Part shown: one piece after another, positions 29,562 to 39,932 of the stretch
How positions within the stretch are numbered: position 1 is the stretch's first letter
Layout of the letters: each line of letters opens with the position of its first letter
Source: Medakamo hakoo
Taxonomy: Eukaryota; Chlorophyta; Trebouxiophyceae; Coccomyxaceae
Assembly (NCBI GenBank): GCA_026636295.1
Contig: CP089455.1
Coordinates: forward strand, 62,001 to 126,000
Reading direction: 5' to 3'
DNA: 64,000 bases
The notes under the pieces: model-generated
The model's database searches: none
The model's input: the letters and a program-made list of their open reading frames with translations, nothing else
Told to the model about the DNA's origin: nothing
Translations under genes and position numbers: made by a program

Positions 29562-31261
29562 ATGCTTTCGCTTAACGAGAAAAAAAAAACGCTCCCTACC
29601 AAACAACAGCTCGACGTCCGGGCCGGCAATTTCCTCGAGGTGAGAGCCAAACCGCGCACATTGTCATGTCAGGGGAGCTGCCCATCCCCGGGTGTGGGTT
29701 GGTGGAGGAAAGGACGCGTGTCCAGGGCCTGGGGCGGCCCGAACAAGGAAGGGCCGCGAGGCTCGCCCGGGCGCATGCGGCTGCCCGACCTAGCCGCCCG
29801 CGCGGGGCGGGCGACGTGGCGGCCTCACCCAACCATCTCCCCCCCTGCCTCACGTTTTTTTTTCCATCTCCGCAAAAACAAACACTGCACCAGGTCCTGG
29901 ACGACTTTGATGCGCAGTCCCTGTTTGGCGTGGCTGCTGCGGGCGGCGCCGGCGCCGGCGCCGGCGGCCAGGCGGGCGGCGTCCCCGCGCCGGCCGACTT
30001 GAGCTGCCGCGCCGCGCACGGTGCGCCGGCCGCGCCCGCCACGCCGGCTGCCGCGCCGTCCGCGGAGGACAGCGGCGCGGACGAGAACCCGGCGCACCTC
30101 GTCCTGCCGGCCATTGTCTTTCCCAGCCTGGGCGTGGCCCCTGCGCCGGCGTCTCCCCGCGCGCGCAAACAGCAGCCGACCGACCACCTCCGCGCCCGCC
30201 GCCCCGGCGGGTTGGGCTCGCCCGGCGCCTCTGCCCCCTCCTCCGCCGCCGACGCGGCGACGACGGAGCCGCTCCTGTGCGGCAGCCGCCTCATGACGGC
30301 GTCCGGGTCGCCCCGCGCGACGACGACGGCGGCGACGGCGGCCGCCACGCCGCCCACGCCGGCCGGGCGCCGGCTGGGCGGGCCGGGCGCCGTCGGGTCG
30401 CCCGCGTCCTCGGGCGGGTCGGGCGCCGGCGCCGCCCAAGGCGTGCCACAACCCCTGCCGACGCGCGTCCCGGCCGTGCCGGCCTCCCGGGCCAGTGGCG
30501 CCAGCTCGCGCGCCCGGCCACGGTCGCGTGCGGCGGTCGTGGCGGGCGCTGGGCCCTCCGCGCCGCTTCTACCACAACAGCAGCGCAAGCGCGCCCGCCC
30601 GCCCGCCAAGGCCGCGACCGCGGCGCCGCTGCCGGCGCCGTTTTACGCACCGCCGTCCAAGCGGGCGGCGCTGGCGGCTTTGCCGGCGCCCATCGACGCC
30701 CCGCGCTTCGCCATCAAGCCGACGACCGCCCGGTCGCAGGCCGCCGCCGCAAAGCGCGCCGCGAAAGCGGCGGCCGCGTGCGCCGCCCGCGCCGCGGCCG
30801 CGGCCCGCCCGCTGTCCCGCCGCCGCAAAAGCGGCGGCGGGGCGGCGGGTGGGGGCGCGGCGGCGTCCACGACGCACGCCGCCCGGCCGTCCACCGGCGC
30901 GGCGCCGCCCGCCCCGCCGCCCGACGGCCTGACGCGGGAGCAGCGCGTCGCCCGCTACCTGGCCAAAAAGGCGACGCGCGTGTTCAGCCGGGCCGTCCGG
31001 TACGAGTCCCGCCGCGCGTACGCGGAGGTCCGCCCCCGCATCAAGGGCCGCTTCGCCACCAAGGCCGAGGTGGTGGCCATGCGCGCCGCGGCGGCGGCGG
31101 CGGGCGTGGATGTGGCGACCTTCTTCGGCGAGGGCGGCCCCGGCCTGGCCCTGCTGGAAGCGGGCGGCGGCGGCCTGGCGCCCGCCGGCGCGCAGGACTC
31201 CGGCGGCGGCGCCGGCAGCGTGGGCGTCGTCGGGCAGACCATCCCGGCCCTCCTGCTGTGA
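29562..31261 (+). CDS. CCT-domain transcriptional regulator (CONSTANS/CMF-like)
   Basis: Nuclear protein with one CCT motif near residues 373-416: REQRVARYLAKKATRVFSRA, then VRYESRRAYAEVRPRIKGRF, the helical DNA/NF-Y-binding module of CONSTANS, TOC1 and CMF proteins. Modelled exons are 29562-29639 and 29894-31261 (481 residues). The junction joins AGNFLE to VLDDFDAQSLFG in phase, an acidic-hydrophobic patch typical of the N-termini of CCT-family proteins. No B-box or receiver domain is visible, so it is CMF-like. The ATG at 29562 is tentative. The same coding segment could instead follow an acceptor (CAACAG at 29604-29609) from an unseen upstream exon. The middle is Ala/Arg/Pro-rich and disordered. 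Confidence 0.8.
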
Positions 31262-32218
31262 GGCGCCATGGCTGCCTGTCTTTCTCCAATCCCCCCACCA
31301 CCCCACCCCATCCCCCTGGCGACAAAAACGAAGCGGGACTGCGCGAACACACCCTTTGCCCCCCTTTTTTTGCTTCATCAAATTTTTTGACAGGCCCCCG
31401 CAAAGGCATGACACGACTCGACACCCCTACCCCGTTTTTTGGACAGCGTACTCTTTTCTTTTGGGAGACAGAAAAACAGACAGAACAGGGCGACGGAGGA
31501 CTTGAATTTTTTTGGTTTGACTTTTTTTGTGGTCGGGCCGCTGGAAAAAGACCAACAGCGCCGACCATCCCCTATACCCCCCCCCCCTTCCACCGCGCGT
31601 GTGCGTGCGGGCAGAGGCGGTCCCGCACCGGCCGCCCGCACATGCGCAGGCTACGCTCATCATTGTTTTGGCCGCCCCCCCCCCCTTCACCCCCCAACAA
31701 CCTTCATCCAAACAATCGCTTTTTCTCCTTTTTTTTGAGAATTCTTTATGCAAGACTTTGACGGGCGTGCTTTGCACGCCCTCTCCGTTCGCCGCGCGAG
31801 AGAGAGAGAGTGAGCAAGGAGTGAGAGAGCGCGCACGAAAAAAAAACCGAGCGCGTTGGAGAAAATGGGGGACGGCCCTCCCAACCCCGCCTCCCTCCTC
31901 CTCCTCCCGCTCTCCTCCCCTCTCGTTCTCTTTTTTTGTTTCATTCGTTTAAACAGGACCGACTGGCGGGCCTCTCAGAGGCCCACTTCAAACGACTTCT
32001 TTCCACTGCGGGCGCGTGTGCACACACGCCCTCCCGCACTGTGTAAAACAAGACGGCAAAACCAAGAAAGAACATAACAACAACACACGACACATGGCCC
32101 TCTCTCTGTTTTTTCTCCACCTCAAAAACCTCAAACCTAAAGACACACACACCTGCCGACACAACAAACTGGAGGGGGGGGTGGGAGACAAGGACGCGCA
32201 CAGGCGCGCGCGCGTGCG
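31262..32218. other. Convergent intergenic region, CCT gene / orphan
   Basis: 957 bases, the most T-rich part of the window, with many T runs of 6-9, CA and CT microsatellites and no supported gene. It holds a short perfect hairpin GGGCGTGC-TTT-GCACGCCC at 31763-31781. It probably contains two long 3' UTRs. Confidence 0.55.
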
Positions 32219-33473
32219 TTATTCGGTCTCCAGGCCGGCCGACGGCGTGGTGGTGGCCGTGGTCAGCACTCGGCCCGCCGACTGCGTGGGCGTCGGCGGC
32301 AGCGGGAGGGCCGCCGACCGCGCGGACGACAGCGGCGGCGGCGGCCGCACAAAGGGCGAGGCGGGCGAGGACGGGCCGGCGTCGTCGCCTGCGTCGCCGC
32401 CGTCCGACCAGGCCAGCGACCGCACCCGGTCCGCCAGGTCGCAGCAGCAGCCGGCCGCAAAGGGCGAGCGCGGCGGCGAGCCCGCGGGGATGGCCGCGGG
32501 GATGGCCGCGGCGCCCGGCCCGGCGCGCTGGGAGAACACCGACGCGGGCGCGGCCGTGCGCGGTGGGGAGGCGGCGGCGCCCGCCCTCCCGCCTCCAAAA
32601 GCGGACGGCGGGCAGCGCAGGGCCCGGGAGGCTGTGCCGGCGAGGTGCGGCGGGGGCGGCGGGAGGGCGGCCGGGCGTGGTGGGGCGGCCGGTCCGCTGG
32701 CCCCGCACCCGGCGCTGGCCGCCCGCGCCATCGCCGGCCCGCCGCCGTTCCCGGGCCTCGCCGCGTTCAAGCAGGCCGCCGCCCCGCCAAACTCGGCCAG
32801 GGGCCAGCGCGCCCAGAAGTCGGCGCCCGGGCCGGGCGGGTGGAGCGGGACGGACGCGGAGCGGCGCGGGAGGTCGGGGCCGGGCGGGGGGGGGCCGGAC
32901 CGACACCCCGCCTCGCCGTCGGCCGCCAGGCGGGCTGCGAGGGAGGCTCGTGCGGCCGCCAGGCAGGTCGGTGGCAGTGCCGCCGGCGCGGCCGCCTGTG
33001 CGTGGTGTGGTGTGAGAATGGGGGAGGGAGGCGTGGGGGGTGGGGGTGGGGGTGGGTGGGATGGGGGGTGGGCGGGAAGGGGAGAGAGGGGGGAGGCAGC
33101 CTCCTCTGCTGCCGCCAACCGGCTGCGGGGGCGTGAGTCGCGGGGTGCGTGCGTGGGTGGGTGGATGCACGCCCGCCCAGCGGTTCTGACGTGCTCAAAC
33201 AGCCAGACTGCCGCCCGATCGGGCAATGCTGGGCCTGAAGCTGCGTCCTGGGGGAGGCCTGGGTCTCTCGCGGGCGGTGAGGCGCCCGCGCGGCGCGTTT
33301 TAGCACGGGGCAAGGCCGTCCGCGTTGGCAGCGACGCGGCAATGCTTTCACGCGCCTCTCGCGGGGCGGGCGGCGGTCGAGGCGCCGCCGCACCCTGTTG
33401 ACGCTGGCGTGCAAGGCCTGGCCTTGTGGATGGGGGTGGTTGGGCGTCCACGCACCTGGTCGGCGGCCTCCAT
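32219..33473 (-). CDS. Unrecognised Pro/Ala/Gly-rich protein, exon model tentative
   Basis: A coding frame ends at 32219. Its terminal part (32995-32219, 259 codons) follows a good CACACCACGCACAG acceptor. Upstream, an ATG exon MEAADQ (33473-33456) ends in a GTGCGT donor at phase 0, which fits this frame. Two further phase-compatible acceptors (before GAAAPRPPP and before DAASGPALPDRAAVWLFEHV) leave the middle undecided. Recognisable ordered pieces are TCLAAARASLAARLAADGEA, ADFWARWPLAEFGGAAACLN and CCCDLADRVRSLAWSDGGD. I recognise no family. It is head-to-head with YjbQ, whose first exon is equally tiny. Confidence is moderate that a gene exists, low on its exact structure. Confidence 0.4.
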
Positions 33474-33624
33474 TGCCTCTGCCGCTTCACTCTCTCGCTC
33501 CCTCAGGCCGCTGCGGCCTGGACGAAAGAATTGTGACGGCGCCCATGCGCCGCTCCCCGAGTCTGTGCGCTCGCATTGCTCTTTCTTGCTTGCGCGCCGC
33601 CTCGCACGCTCTGGACCGTGAGCC
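33474..33624. promoter_or_regulatory. Short divergent promoter, orphan / YjbQ
   Basis: 151 bases separate two diverging ATGs, each starting a mini-exon of 18 or 15 bases. It contains a small C/T-rich tract (CTCTCTCGCTCCCTC) and GCGCTCGCA-type sequence, but no TATA. Confidence 0.45.
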
Positions 33625-34261
33625 ATGCCCTTCTTCCAGGTGCGGCCAGGACTGCACGCGTGTCCAGCACTCTGCCAGCCCGCCAGTGGGCGGCAGGGAG
33701 ACCGCGCGAGGGGGCCGAGGGCGCGACGCTCCCAAACAACCCGCTGGCCCCCCCGCGCTGGCCCGCAACCCTCCCCCCTCCCACCCACCACCCACCCCCG
33801 ACTGCCGCACACTCTCACACACTCCCACACAGTACACGCTCACGCTCCCGCCGGCCAAGCGCGGCTGCCACCTGATCACCCGCCAAGTCAACGAGGCCGC
33901 CAAGCCGGGCCTGTCCAAGCTGCGGCTCGGCCTGGCGCACGTCTTCCTGACGCACACGTCCGCGTCGCTGACCATCAACGAGAACGCGTGCCCGGACGTG
34001 CGGGCCGACCTGGCGGCGTGGTTCCGGCTGACCATTCCGGAGGGGCCGGCCGCGCCCTGGACACACACGGACGAGGGCTACGACGACATGCCGGCGCACT
34101 GCGCCTCCACGCTGGCCGGCGTGTCGCTGACCATACCCGTGGCCGGCGGCCGCCTTGCCCTGGGGACGTGGCAGGGCATCTACCTGAACGAGCACCGGGA
34201 CGCGGCGACGCCGCGCACGCTCATTGTGACGCTGCAGGGCGAGGTCGACCCGCGCGCGTAG
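33625..34261 (+). CDS. YjbQ/UPF0047 family protein
   Basis: Compact beta-fold enzyme-like protein of the YjbQ (UPF0047) family; bacterial members have weak thiamine-phosphate synthase activity. Exon 1 is 33625-33639, only five codons (MPFFQ); exon 2 is 33833-34261; 147 residues in total, the usual family length. The GTGCGG donor and CACACAG acceptor are phase 0. Landmarks are RGCHLITRQV, LRLGLAHVFLTHTSASLTIN then ENACPDVRADL, GYDDMPAHCASTLAGVSLTI and LGTWQGIYLNEHRD, covering the conserved His and Asp residues and the TWQG...EHR motif. No targeting peptide is visible, so a cytosolic location is likely. It converges with the deubiquitinase gene. Confidence 0.93.
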
Positions 34262-34467
34262 GGGTGTGGGGTGGTGGGGTGGGGTGGTGGGGTGGGTGGG
34301 GGAGGGAGGGGAGGGAGGGAGAGGAAAAGAGTGCGTCGGCTGGTGTGTGTGTGTTCCGTGTGTGTCTGCCTGGGTCTGGTCTCTCCTCCGTCCGTCCGTC
34401 CCGTCCTGCACAAAAAACAAAACAGCGCGCGCCTCACCCCATCCCCACCCACCTCCCCGTCCCCCCA

Positions 34468-36145
34468 TCAAGCGGCAGCAGCGCTCGCATCACCACCCTC
34501 ACCCGCCGCCGCCGCCGCCGCCGCCGCCGCACGCGCCGGGTGGTGTTCCCGCTCATAAAACAGGATGTACCCGTGGTCTGTCCCACCGCCGCCGCCGTCC
34601 GGCCCTCCGCCGCCAGGCCAGGGACTCGGCGACCCTCCGCCCCCGCCGCCCCCACCCGCGCCAAACGCGGCCGACACCGCAGCCTCGGCGATCGGGTCGA
34701 CCGCGTCGTCGTCGATGCACAGCCACCCCGTCGGCGATCCCGCCGCCCGCACAAAGGCCACGTAATGGCCGTGGTTGGGCCCGGACCCGACGTGGACGAC
34801 GACGGCGGCCAGGCGGAGCGGCACGTCCGCGACGGGCTCGGACCCGGGCGGGGGGCGGGGCGCGCCCCCCGCGCCGCCCCCCGGCCCGCCGCCGGACGCC
34901 GCGGCGGACGGCCCCAGCTTCAACTCAAACGGGAACGCGACCCGGTGGCCGAGCTTGCGCAGGCGGGGCGGCCCGCCCGCCGACACCGGGGGCCCGCCGC
35001 CCACGCTCACCAACCCGCCGCCCGCGTACTTGAACCGCTTCAGGTGCAGCGCCAGGACGTGGGCCGGCAGGCGGTCGACGCGCAGCCGCTTCTGCGCTTC
35101 CTGCAGGCCACCGCACCGGGCGCACCAAAACTTGTCGGGGCCCGCCAGGGTTTCCGTGCCCGCAAACTGGCGCAGGCAGGCGGCCAGCGAGGTGTGCGGG
35201 CCGACCTCCAGCGACAGGTCGTAAAACGGCTCGGACCGCGCGGTCACGGCCTCGCACCCCAGGCACTTGGTCTCATTCACCAGCGAGCCCTGGAAGACCT
35301 CGTCCACCCACGTGGGCGGCGGGGAGGGTGGGGGAGGGCCGGCGGCGCGCTCGCCGTCGTCGCCGTCACTGCTGGACGACGAGGACGAGGAGGAGGAGGA
35401 GGAGGAGGACGAGGAGGGCGGCGGCGGCGGCGCGGCCGTCACCTCCTGGGGGCCGTCGGGCCGGCCGCGCCCGCCGCCGGTCCGCCCCCCCTCTCTCAGC
35501 TCCTCCGCCGCCGCGTTGAGCAAGCAATTCAGGAATTCGTGCGCGTCCTGGTGGGCTGGGGACGCAAACGGAGCAGGAAAATCAGAGCGCAGGCGCGCAA
35601 TGAAGCGGCGGGGGCCCAGGACGGGCGTGCGGCCGGACGAAGACGCGGCGGCCGCGACGGCCGCGCCGCGCGCGGCCGCGGCCGCGGCCGCGGCACGCCC
35701 CACGAAACTCGTCGGCGGCGCGGCCGGCGCGCCGCCACCGGTCGACCCGCCGCCGTGCGCAAACAGGTCGCCCAGGGACGCTAGGAGGGAGGAGTCGGGC
35801 GGGACGCCGGAGGCGGCGTTGGCCGCCGCGTACGCCAAGACGCGGTCGCGGAAGGGCCGGCAAAAGTAGAGGGCCTGGGGGAGGGTGGGGAGCGATGATT
35901 GAGTGTGAGCGCACAGCGCGCGCGGAAAACGCATGCGTTGGCCCCTGCCTTTTTCGCCGGGCGCACGCCCACCCCGTCCACCCAATCACACGCACCTGCA
36001 ACACGCTGTTGGCGTAGCACGTGTTGCCGTAGTTCTCCAGGCCGAACGTGCGCTCGTCAGCGGAGGAAGAGGACGGGCCTCCGGCCCCGGGCGCTGCAGC
36101 GCCGTCGGCGCCGCCACCGCCGCGGGAAGACTGGGCCGCGCCCAT
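34468..36145 (-). CDS. Ubiquitin-specific protease, USP12/46 (UBP3/4) type
   Basis: Cysteine-protease deubiquitinase. Exon 1 is 36145-35996 and exon 2 is 35874-34468; 518 residues. Exon 1 begins MGAAQSS (possible N-myristoylation at Gly2, as in plant UBP3/4) and ends on the Cys box GLENYGNTCYANSVLQ, with the nucleophile at residue 43. Exon 2 holds HQDAHEFLNCLLN, DEVFQGSLVNETKCLGCEA with the zinc pair CLGC, its partner CARC, ALHLKRFKY, and the His box GPNHGHYVAFVR (catalytic His near 418), then GYILFYER. A run of about 17 serines with acidic residues interrupts the domain between HQDAHEF and DEVFQG. The Gly2 start, gene length and zinc ribbon support the USP12/46 assignment. Confidence 0.93.
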
Positions 36146-36454
36146 TGGTTTTAACGTGGACGGGGAGGCTCAACCGCCACGCGGAGGTGCTGTGCGGGTG
36201 CCGTGTGGAGGCGCTCAGCGGGTTGCGGGGCAGGGCAGCCGCGCCCAGGCGCCGCACCACACGCACGCACGCTGCGCGAAATGGCACAGTGCGACCCACG
36301 CACCCCCGCTGGCGCTCTCTCTCTTTCACCTTCCATCCCTCCATCATTCCACACATGTTTGTGTCTTACACGGAAGTGCCCGGGGGGCTTCCCTCGTCCC
36401 CGGGCACGGGGATGGGGAACGCCCCCCCGGCCTTCCCCCATGTCTCTCTCTCTC
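36146..36454. other. Gap between the USP start and the bromodomain gene stop
   Basis: 309 bases with no supported gene. It includes CT and CA microsatellites near 36315 and 36440-36470. It presumably combines the USP promoter with the 3' UTR, or missed last exon, of the bromodomain gene. Confidence 0.5.
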
Positions 36455-38434
36455 TCACACACACACGCCCTTCACAGCACGCCCCTCCCACACACACAAA
36501 CACGCGACGCGCACGGAATGAAAACGCGCGACACCCCCCGTCCCTCTCCTCACATGTTTTGTCCCCATGCCGTCCCACTCACTCCCCGCCGCCGCCGCCG
36601 CCACCCCCCCACCGCCACCATCCCCGCCCTCAGGCACGGCCGGCGGTCCACCCATGAAAAAGTCGGCGGCAGGCAGGACGGCGGGCGGGGACAGGCCAGT
36701 CGGCGGTGGCGGCGGCGCGGGCGCCGCGGGCGGTGGGGGTTCGACGACGGGCTCGGGCGGCGCGGCAGCCGCGGCGGCCGCGTCGGCAGCAGCAGCCGCG
36801 GCGGCCTGGTTGGCGGCGGCAGCGGCGGCAGCGCGGGCGGCTTCGGCTTCGGCGGCCGCGGCGGCGGCGGCGGCTTGCGCGTCGGCGAGCGAGGCCGGGG
36901 GCGGGGCGGCCGCCGGCGGCGGCGGCGGCGGCGGCGCGGCAGGCGCGGCCGCCCCGCCCGCCGCCGCCCACTGGGCCGCCAGGGCGGCAGCTTCCGCGGC
37001 CGACGGGTCCAGCTGGGGGGGCGGGACGGCCGGCGGGTGCGGCGCGCCAAAGGCGCCCAGGCCCGCCAGGCCGGCCGGGAGGCCGCCCGCGCCGCCCGCG
37101 AGCATCGAGGCCATCGCCGCGCTCACCGCCGCGGCCGCGGCCGCCCCGCCGTCCGCCGGGTGGTGGTGGTGGCCGGCCAGCGCCTGGTGGTGGACGGCGT
37201 GCATGGCGCCGCCGAACGCGTCCAGGGGCAGGCCGGCCTGCAGGGCGGCGGCGGCCAGGTCGGGCGCCAGGCCGCCGGCGGCGGGCGCGGCCGGCGTCGC
37301 CGACTTTTTGCGCACGCCCGACCGCGAGCCGGGCACGGCGCCGGGCGTCCGGCCGCGGCCGCGGCCACGGCCCCGCCCGCGGGACGCGCCGCCACCACGC
37401 CCGCCGCCCGCCGACCGCGGCGTGCCCCAGTCCCCGCCCGCGCCGTCGTAGCTGCCGCCGCCGCCGCTGCCGCGCGGCGGGCGCTCGGGCGCGGGCGGCG
37501 GCGGCCACGCATTGTCCAGCCGCGCGCCCGCCCACCAGCCCGCGAACTGGGCTTCCAGCTTGGTGGCCGCGGCTGTGACGGGCGAGTCCTCGCCGTTGAA
37601 GGTGCGGCAGTTGGCCCACACCCGCGCGACGGCGGCCTTGACGGACGCCGGGTCCGGGTACCCGCCCGCCACGAGCGTCTCGGAAATGGTGCCCAGGTCG
37701 ATGGGGTCTTTGATGACGTCCCGGTACTCGGGAATGCCCAGGGCGTCGGGGTCGACGGGCACGTTGAAGAAGCGCATGGCGCCGGGCTGCTGCATGACGC
37801 GGTAGAGGACCTGGTGTGTTGAGGGGGGTGGGTGGGTGGGTGGGTGGGGGGGTGGGGGGTTGTGTGAGCGAGTGGCGGGAGAGCGGGGGGCTGGGTGGGC
37901 GGGCGTTGTTGAGCGGGCCCCGGACCGGTCGAAAAAAAAAAGGGCTGGGCTCTCCCTGTCGGAGCGGCGCCGGCGTGCCGGCGTGCCGGCGCCTGCTGGC
38001 GTCGCATCCCACAAAATCGGACACCTCAGCGCCTGGCCTGCCATCCAGGCGCGGAAGGCCGGGGTGGTTGGCCTGGGCGAAGCGGCCGGCGCGGGGGCCC
38101 CCCCGAACACGCACGCGTGCCGCATGGGGGCCGCACGACGGGGGCGCCGCATCGCTCTTTCGGATGGGACTCCAGCATTTTTTTGCCGTTTCGCCGCCCG
38201 GCGCCTCACCTTGCGGATGCGGGCGACGAGCTCCCGGCTCATGGGCGGCAGGCCACTGTCTCCGCCCACTGGCGCGGGCGCGGGCGCAGGCGGCGGCGCG
38301 GCGGCGAGTGGAGGGGGTGGAGGAGGCGGCGGCGGCGCGGCCGGCTCAGCCTGCGCCACGGCCGGCGGAGGGGCGTCCTCCGCCGCGGGCGGGGCCGGCG
38401 GCGCTTCCGCCGGCGGTGCGAGGCCCAGCTCCAT
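36455..38434 (-). CDS. Bromodomain protein
   Basis: Putative chromatin reader of acetyl-lysine. Exon 1 is 38434-38210 and exon 2 is 37810-36455; 526 residues as drawn. Exon 1 is Pro/Ala-rich and ends SRELVARIRK. The GTGAGG intron is phase 0. Exon 2 opens VLYRVMQQPGAMRFFNVPVD, then IPEYRDVIKDPIDLGTISET, and VWANCRTFNGEDSPV with the acetyl-lysine-binding Asn. This makes a complete single bromodomain at about 76-170. An RG-repeat (GRGRGRGRGR) and Ala/Pro/His-rich regions follow, with His and Gln-poor Ala helices to the end. The final 40 codons after GSEWDGMG do not look coding. A GTGAGT within GGGAGTGAGTGG could be a donor to an exon I did not find, so the true C-terminus is uncertain. Confidence 0.83.
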   Translation of the reverse strand: MELGLAPPAEAPPAPPAAEDAPPPAVAQAEPAAPPPPPPPPPLAAAPPPAPAPAPVGGDSGLPPMSRELVARIRKVRRRAAKRQKNAGVPSERAMRRPRRAAPMRHACVFGGAPAPAASPRPTTPAFRAWMAGQALRCPILWDATPAGAGTPARRRRSDRESPALFFFDRSGARSTTPAHPAPRSPATRSHNPPPPHPPTHPPPSTHQVLYRVMQQPGAMRFFNVPVDPDALGIPEYRDVIKDPIDLGTISETLVAGGYPDPASVKAAVARVWANCRTFNGEDSPVTAAATKLEAQFAGWWAGARLDNAWPPPPAPERPPRGSGGGGSYDGAGGDWGTPRSAGGGRGGGASRGRGRGRGRGRTPGAVPGSRSGVRKKSATPAAPAAGGLAPDLAAAALQAGLPLDAFGGAMHAVHHQALAGHHHHPADGGAAAAAAVSAAMASMLAGGAGGLPAGLAGLGAFGAPHPPAVPPPQLDPSAAEAAALAAQWAAAGGAAAPAAPPPPPPPAAAPPPASLADAQAAAAAAAAEAEAARAAAAAAANQAAAAAAADAAAAAAAPPEPVVEPPPPAAPAPPPPPTGLSPPAVLPAADFFMGGPPAVPEGGDGGGGGVAAAAAGSEWDGMGTKHVRRGTGGVARFHSVRVACLCVWEGRAVKGVCV

Positions 38435-38628
38435 TTGGTGTGGTGCGAGGCAGGCGGTGTCTCCGGGTGTCGGCTCCGGGCTCCCCGGAAAAAAAAAACA
38501 AAAGAGTGGTGCCGTCGCCCCCGCTGCCTTGCCAACCACTCTCGATTGTCCTTCCTTCTGCTGCAACACACACCACCACACAACATGAGGGGGGGGGGGG
38601 GGCGCGCCTGCCAGGCGCCTGGCTCCCC

Positions 38629-39444
38629 TCACCCTTCACTTGCGCCCACCCCGCCGGCGCCGCCGCCGCCTCCACCGCTCCCACCACCGCTCCCCCGCCG
38701 CCGCAGCGCCGACCGCCGTTTGAGGCCGACCAGCTGCAGGCCGATGCCCGAGTCCGGCCCCGCCATGGGCGCGGGCGCGCTGTGCGGCGGCCGGCCGGCG
38801 CCGCGCGGCTCGGCGGCCTCCGCCGCCGCGGCGGCGGCGGCGGCGGCCGCGGCCGCGGCCTGCGCGCGCCGGTCGGCCGCCCGGGCCGCGGCCGCCGCCC
38901 GCAGGCCAGACAGCTGGGCCGCCAGCTCCGAGCGCGCGGCGGGCGTCGGCGGCGGGCCCGCGCCGCCGGGCGCGCCGCCGTCGCCGCCGCCGCCCGCCCC
39001 CCGCGCCCGGCTCCGCGCCGCAAAGCCCCAGAACCAGTCGTGGAAGTCCCAGCCCGCGCCGGCCGTGCCGGCGGCTGTCTGGCCGCCCGCGTGCCCTGGC
39101 GCCGGGCGTGTGGACGCGCCACCGCGCCGGCCGCCGCCGTGGCGGGCGGCCGCGCCCCTGCCCGTGATGGCCGCGTACGCCTCCGCCAGCCTCAGGAAGC
39201 GTTTGTGGGCGGACGCCGGGTCCGGCGCGACGTCCGGGTGGTGCAGCTTGGCCAGGCGGCGGAAGGCGGCCCGCACGTCCGCTTCCGGCGCGCCCGGCGG
39301 CACGCCCAGCTGCTCAAAGGGGCAGGCCCACCACTCGCCCGGCGGGGGGGTGGAGGAGGGCGACGGGCCGCCATCGCGCTCGCCGTCGGAGTGGGCGGCG
39401 ACCGGCGGTGGAGGCGGGCGGGCCTGCCGTGGAGGCGGGCGGGC
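38629..39444 (-). CDS. J-domain (DnaJ-like) co-chaperone, first exon not located
   Basis: The terminal exon 39444-38629 follows a CACACACACAG acceptor. Within it: WWACPFEQLGVPPGAPEADV, then RAAFRRLAKLHHPDV with the HPD tripeptide that activates Hsp70, then HKRFLRLAEAYAAITG, a full J-domain. Downstream are a W-rich segment (WDFHDWFWGFAARSR), a long Ala/Arg helix (SELAAQLSGLRAAAAARAAD) and a basic Gly-rich tail. The ordering suggests a type III J-protein. No in-frame ATG precedes the domain within this exon, so the start must lie in an upstream exon between 39445 and about 39700, where I cannot choose between candidates. Organelle and client are unknown. Confidence 0.8.
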   Translation of the reverse strand, partial: ARPPPRQARPPPPPVAAHSDGERDGGPSPSSTPPPGEWWACPFEQLGVPPGAPEADVRAAFRRLAKLHHPDVAPDPASAHKRFLRLAEAYAAITGRGAAARHGGGRRGGASTRPAPGHAGGQTAAGTAGAGWDFHDWFWGFAARSRARGAGGGGDGGAPGGAGPPPTPAARSELAAQLSGLRAAAAARAADRRAQAAAAAAAAAAAAAEAAEPRGAGRPPHSAPAPMAGPDSGIGLQLVGLKRRSALRRRGSGGGSGGGGGGAGGVGASEG

Positions 39445-39447
39445 CTG
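39405..39447. repeat. Two-copy 21-base direct repeat near the J-protein acceptor
   Basis: Two adjacent copies of CGTGGAGGCGGGCGGGCCTG-like sequence, the second abutting the CA-rich acceptor of the J-protein exon. It codes an Arg/Pro-rich repeat. Confidence 0.7.
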
Positions 39448-39932
39448 TGTGTGTGCGTGTGTGTGCGTGTGTGGTGGGTTGAGGCAGCGGGCGCGTGGGG
39501 AAAAAAAAGGGGGGGCGCCTCGCGCGACCCCATCATCCCCGCGTCACGATGCCACACCACACGGATGGCATCTCCAACCATCGTGCATATCGCTCGCCGT
39601 GGCGGCGAGCGTGTCGCCGCGTCCCTTGGTGCACGCGTGGCCGTGTGTCTTTCAACTTTTTTTGTTTCGCGCTCTCCAACACACGCACCGCGCAACCGCC
39701 GCGCTGCCGGGGCGCCGCAGGCGCTGCCGCCCGGCCCACGGCACCAAGCCGCGTGGCCATGGACAACGATGGCCCTCGCCAATCGGCTCCCACGAGCCCG
39801 GCAAGGCGCCGCCGGGAGTGTGTGTGTGGGCGCCGCAAAAAAAAAAAGGAAGACACCACTCTGGCCTCGCGCCGCCTTTGCCGCGTGCGCACACACACAG
39901 CAAACACCCACGGCGCGGGGCGCCGTGAAGCA
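39445..39932. other. Divergent region, J-domain gene / NAXD
   Basis: 488 bases. They must contain the missing 5' exon and promoter of the J-protein gene on the minus strand, plus the promoter and 5' UTR of NAXD. A GT/CA repeat sits at 39448-39476. Minus-strand ATGs near 39560-39600 are possible starts, but none gives a decisive splice. Confidence 0.5.

Noticed and set aside
34266-35784. Plus-strand frames overlapping the USP gene
   Set aside because: USP catalytic boxes are unambiguous on the minus strand; the plus-strand reading is Arg/Pro noise.
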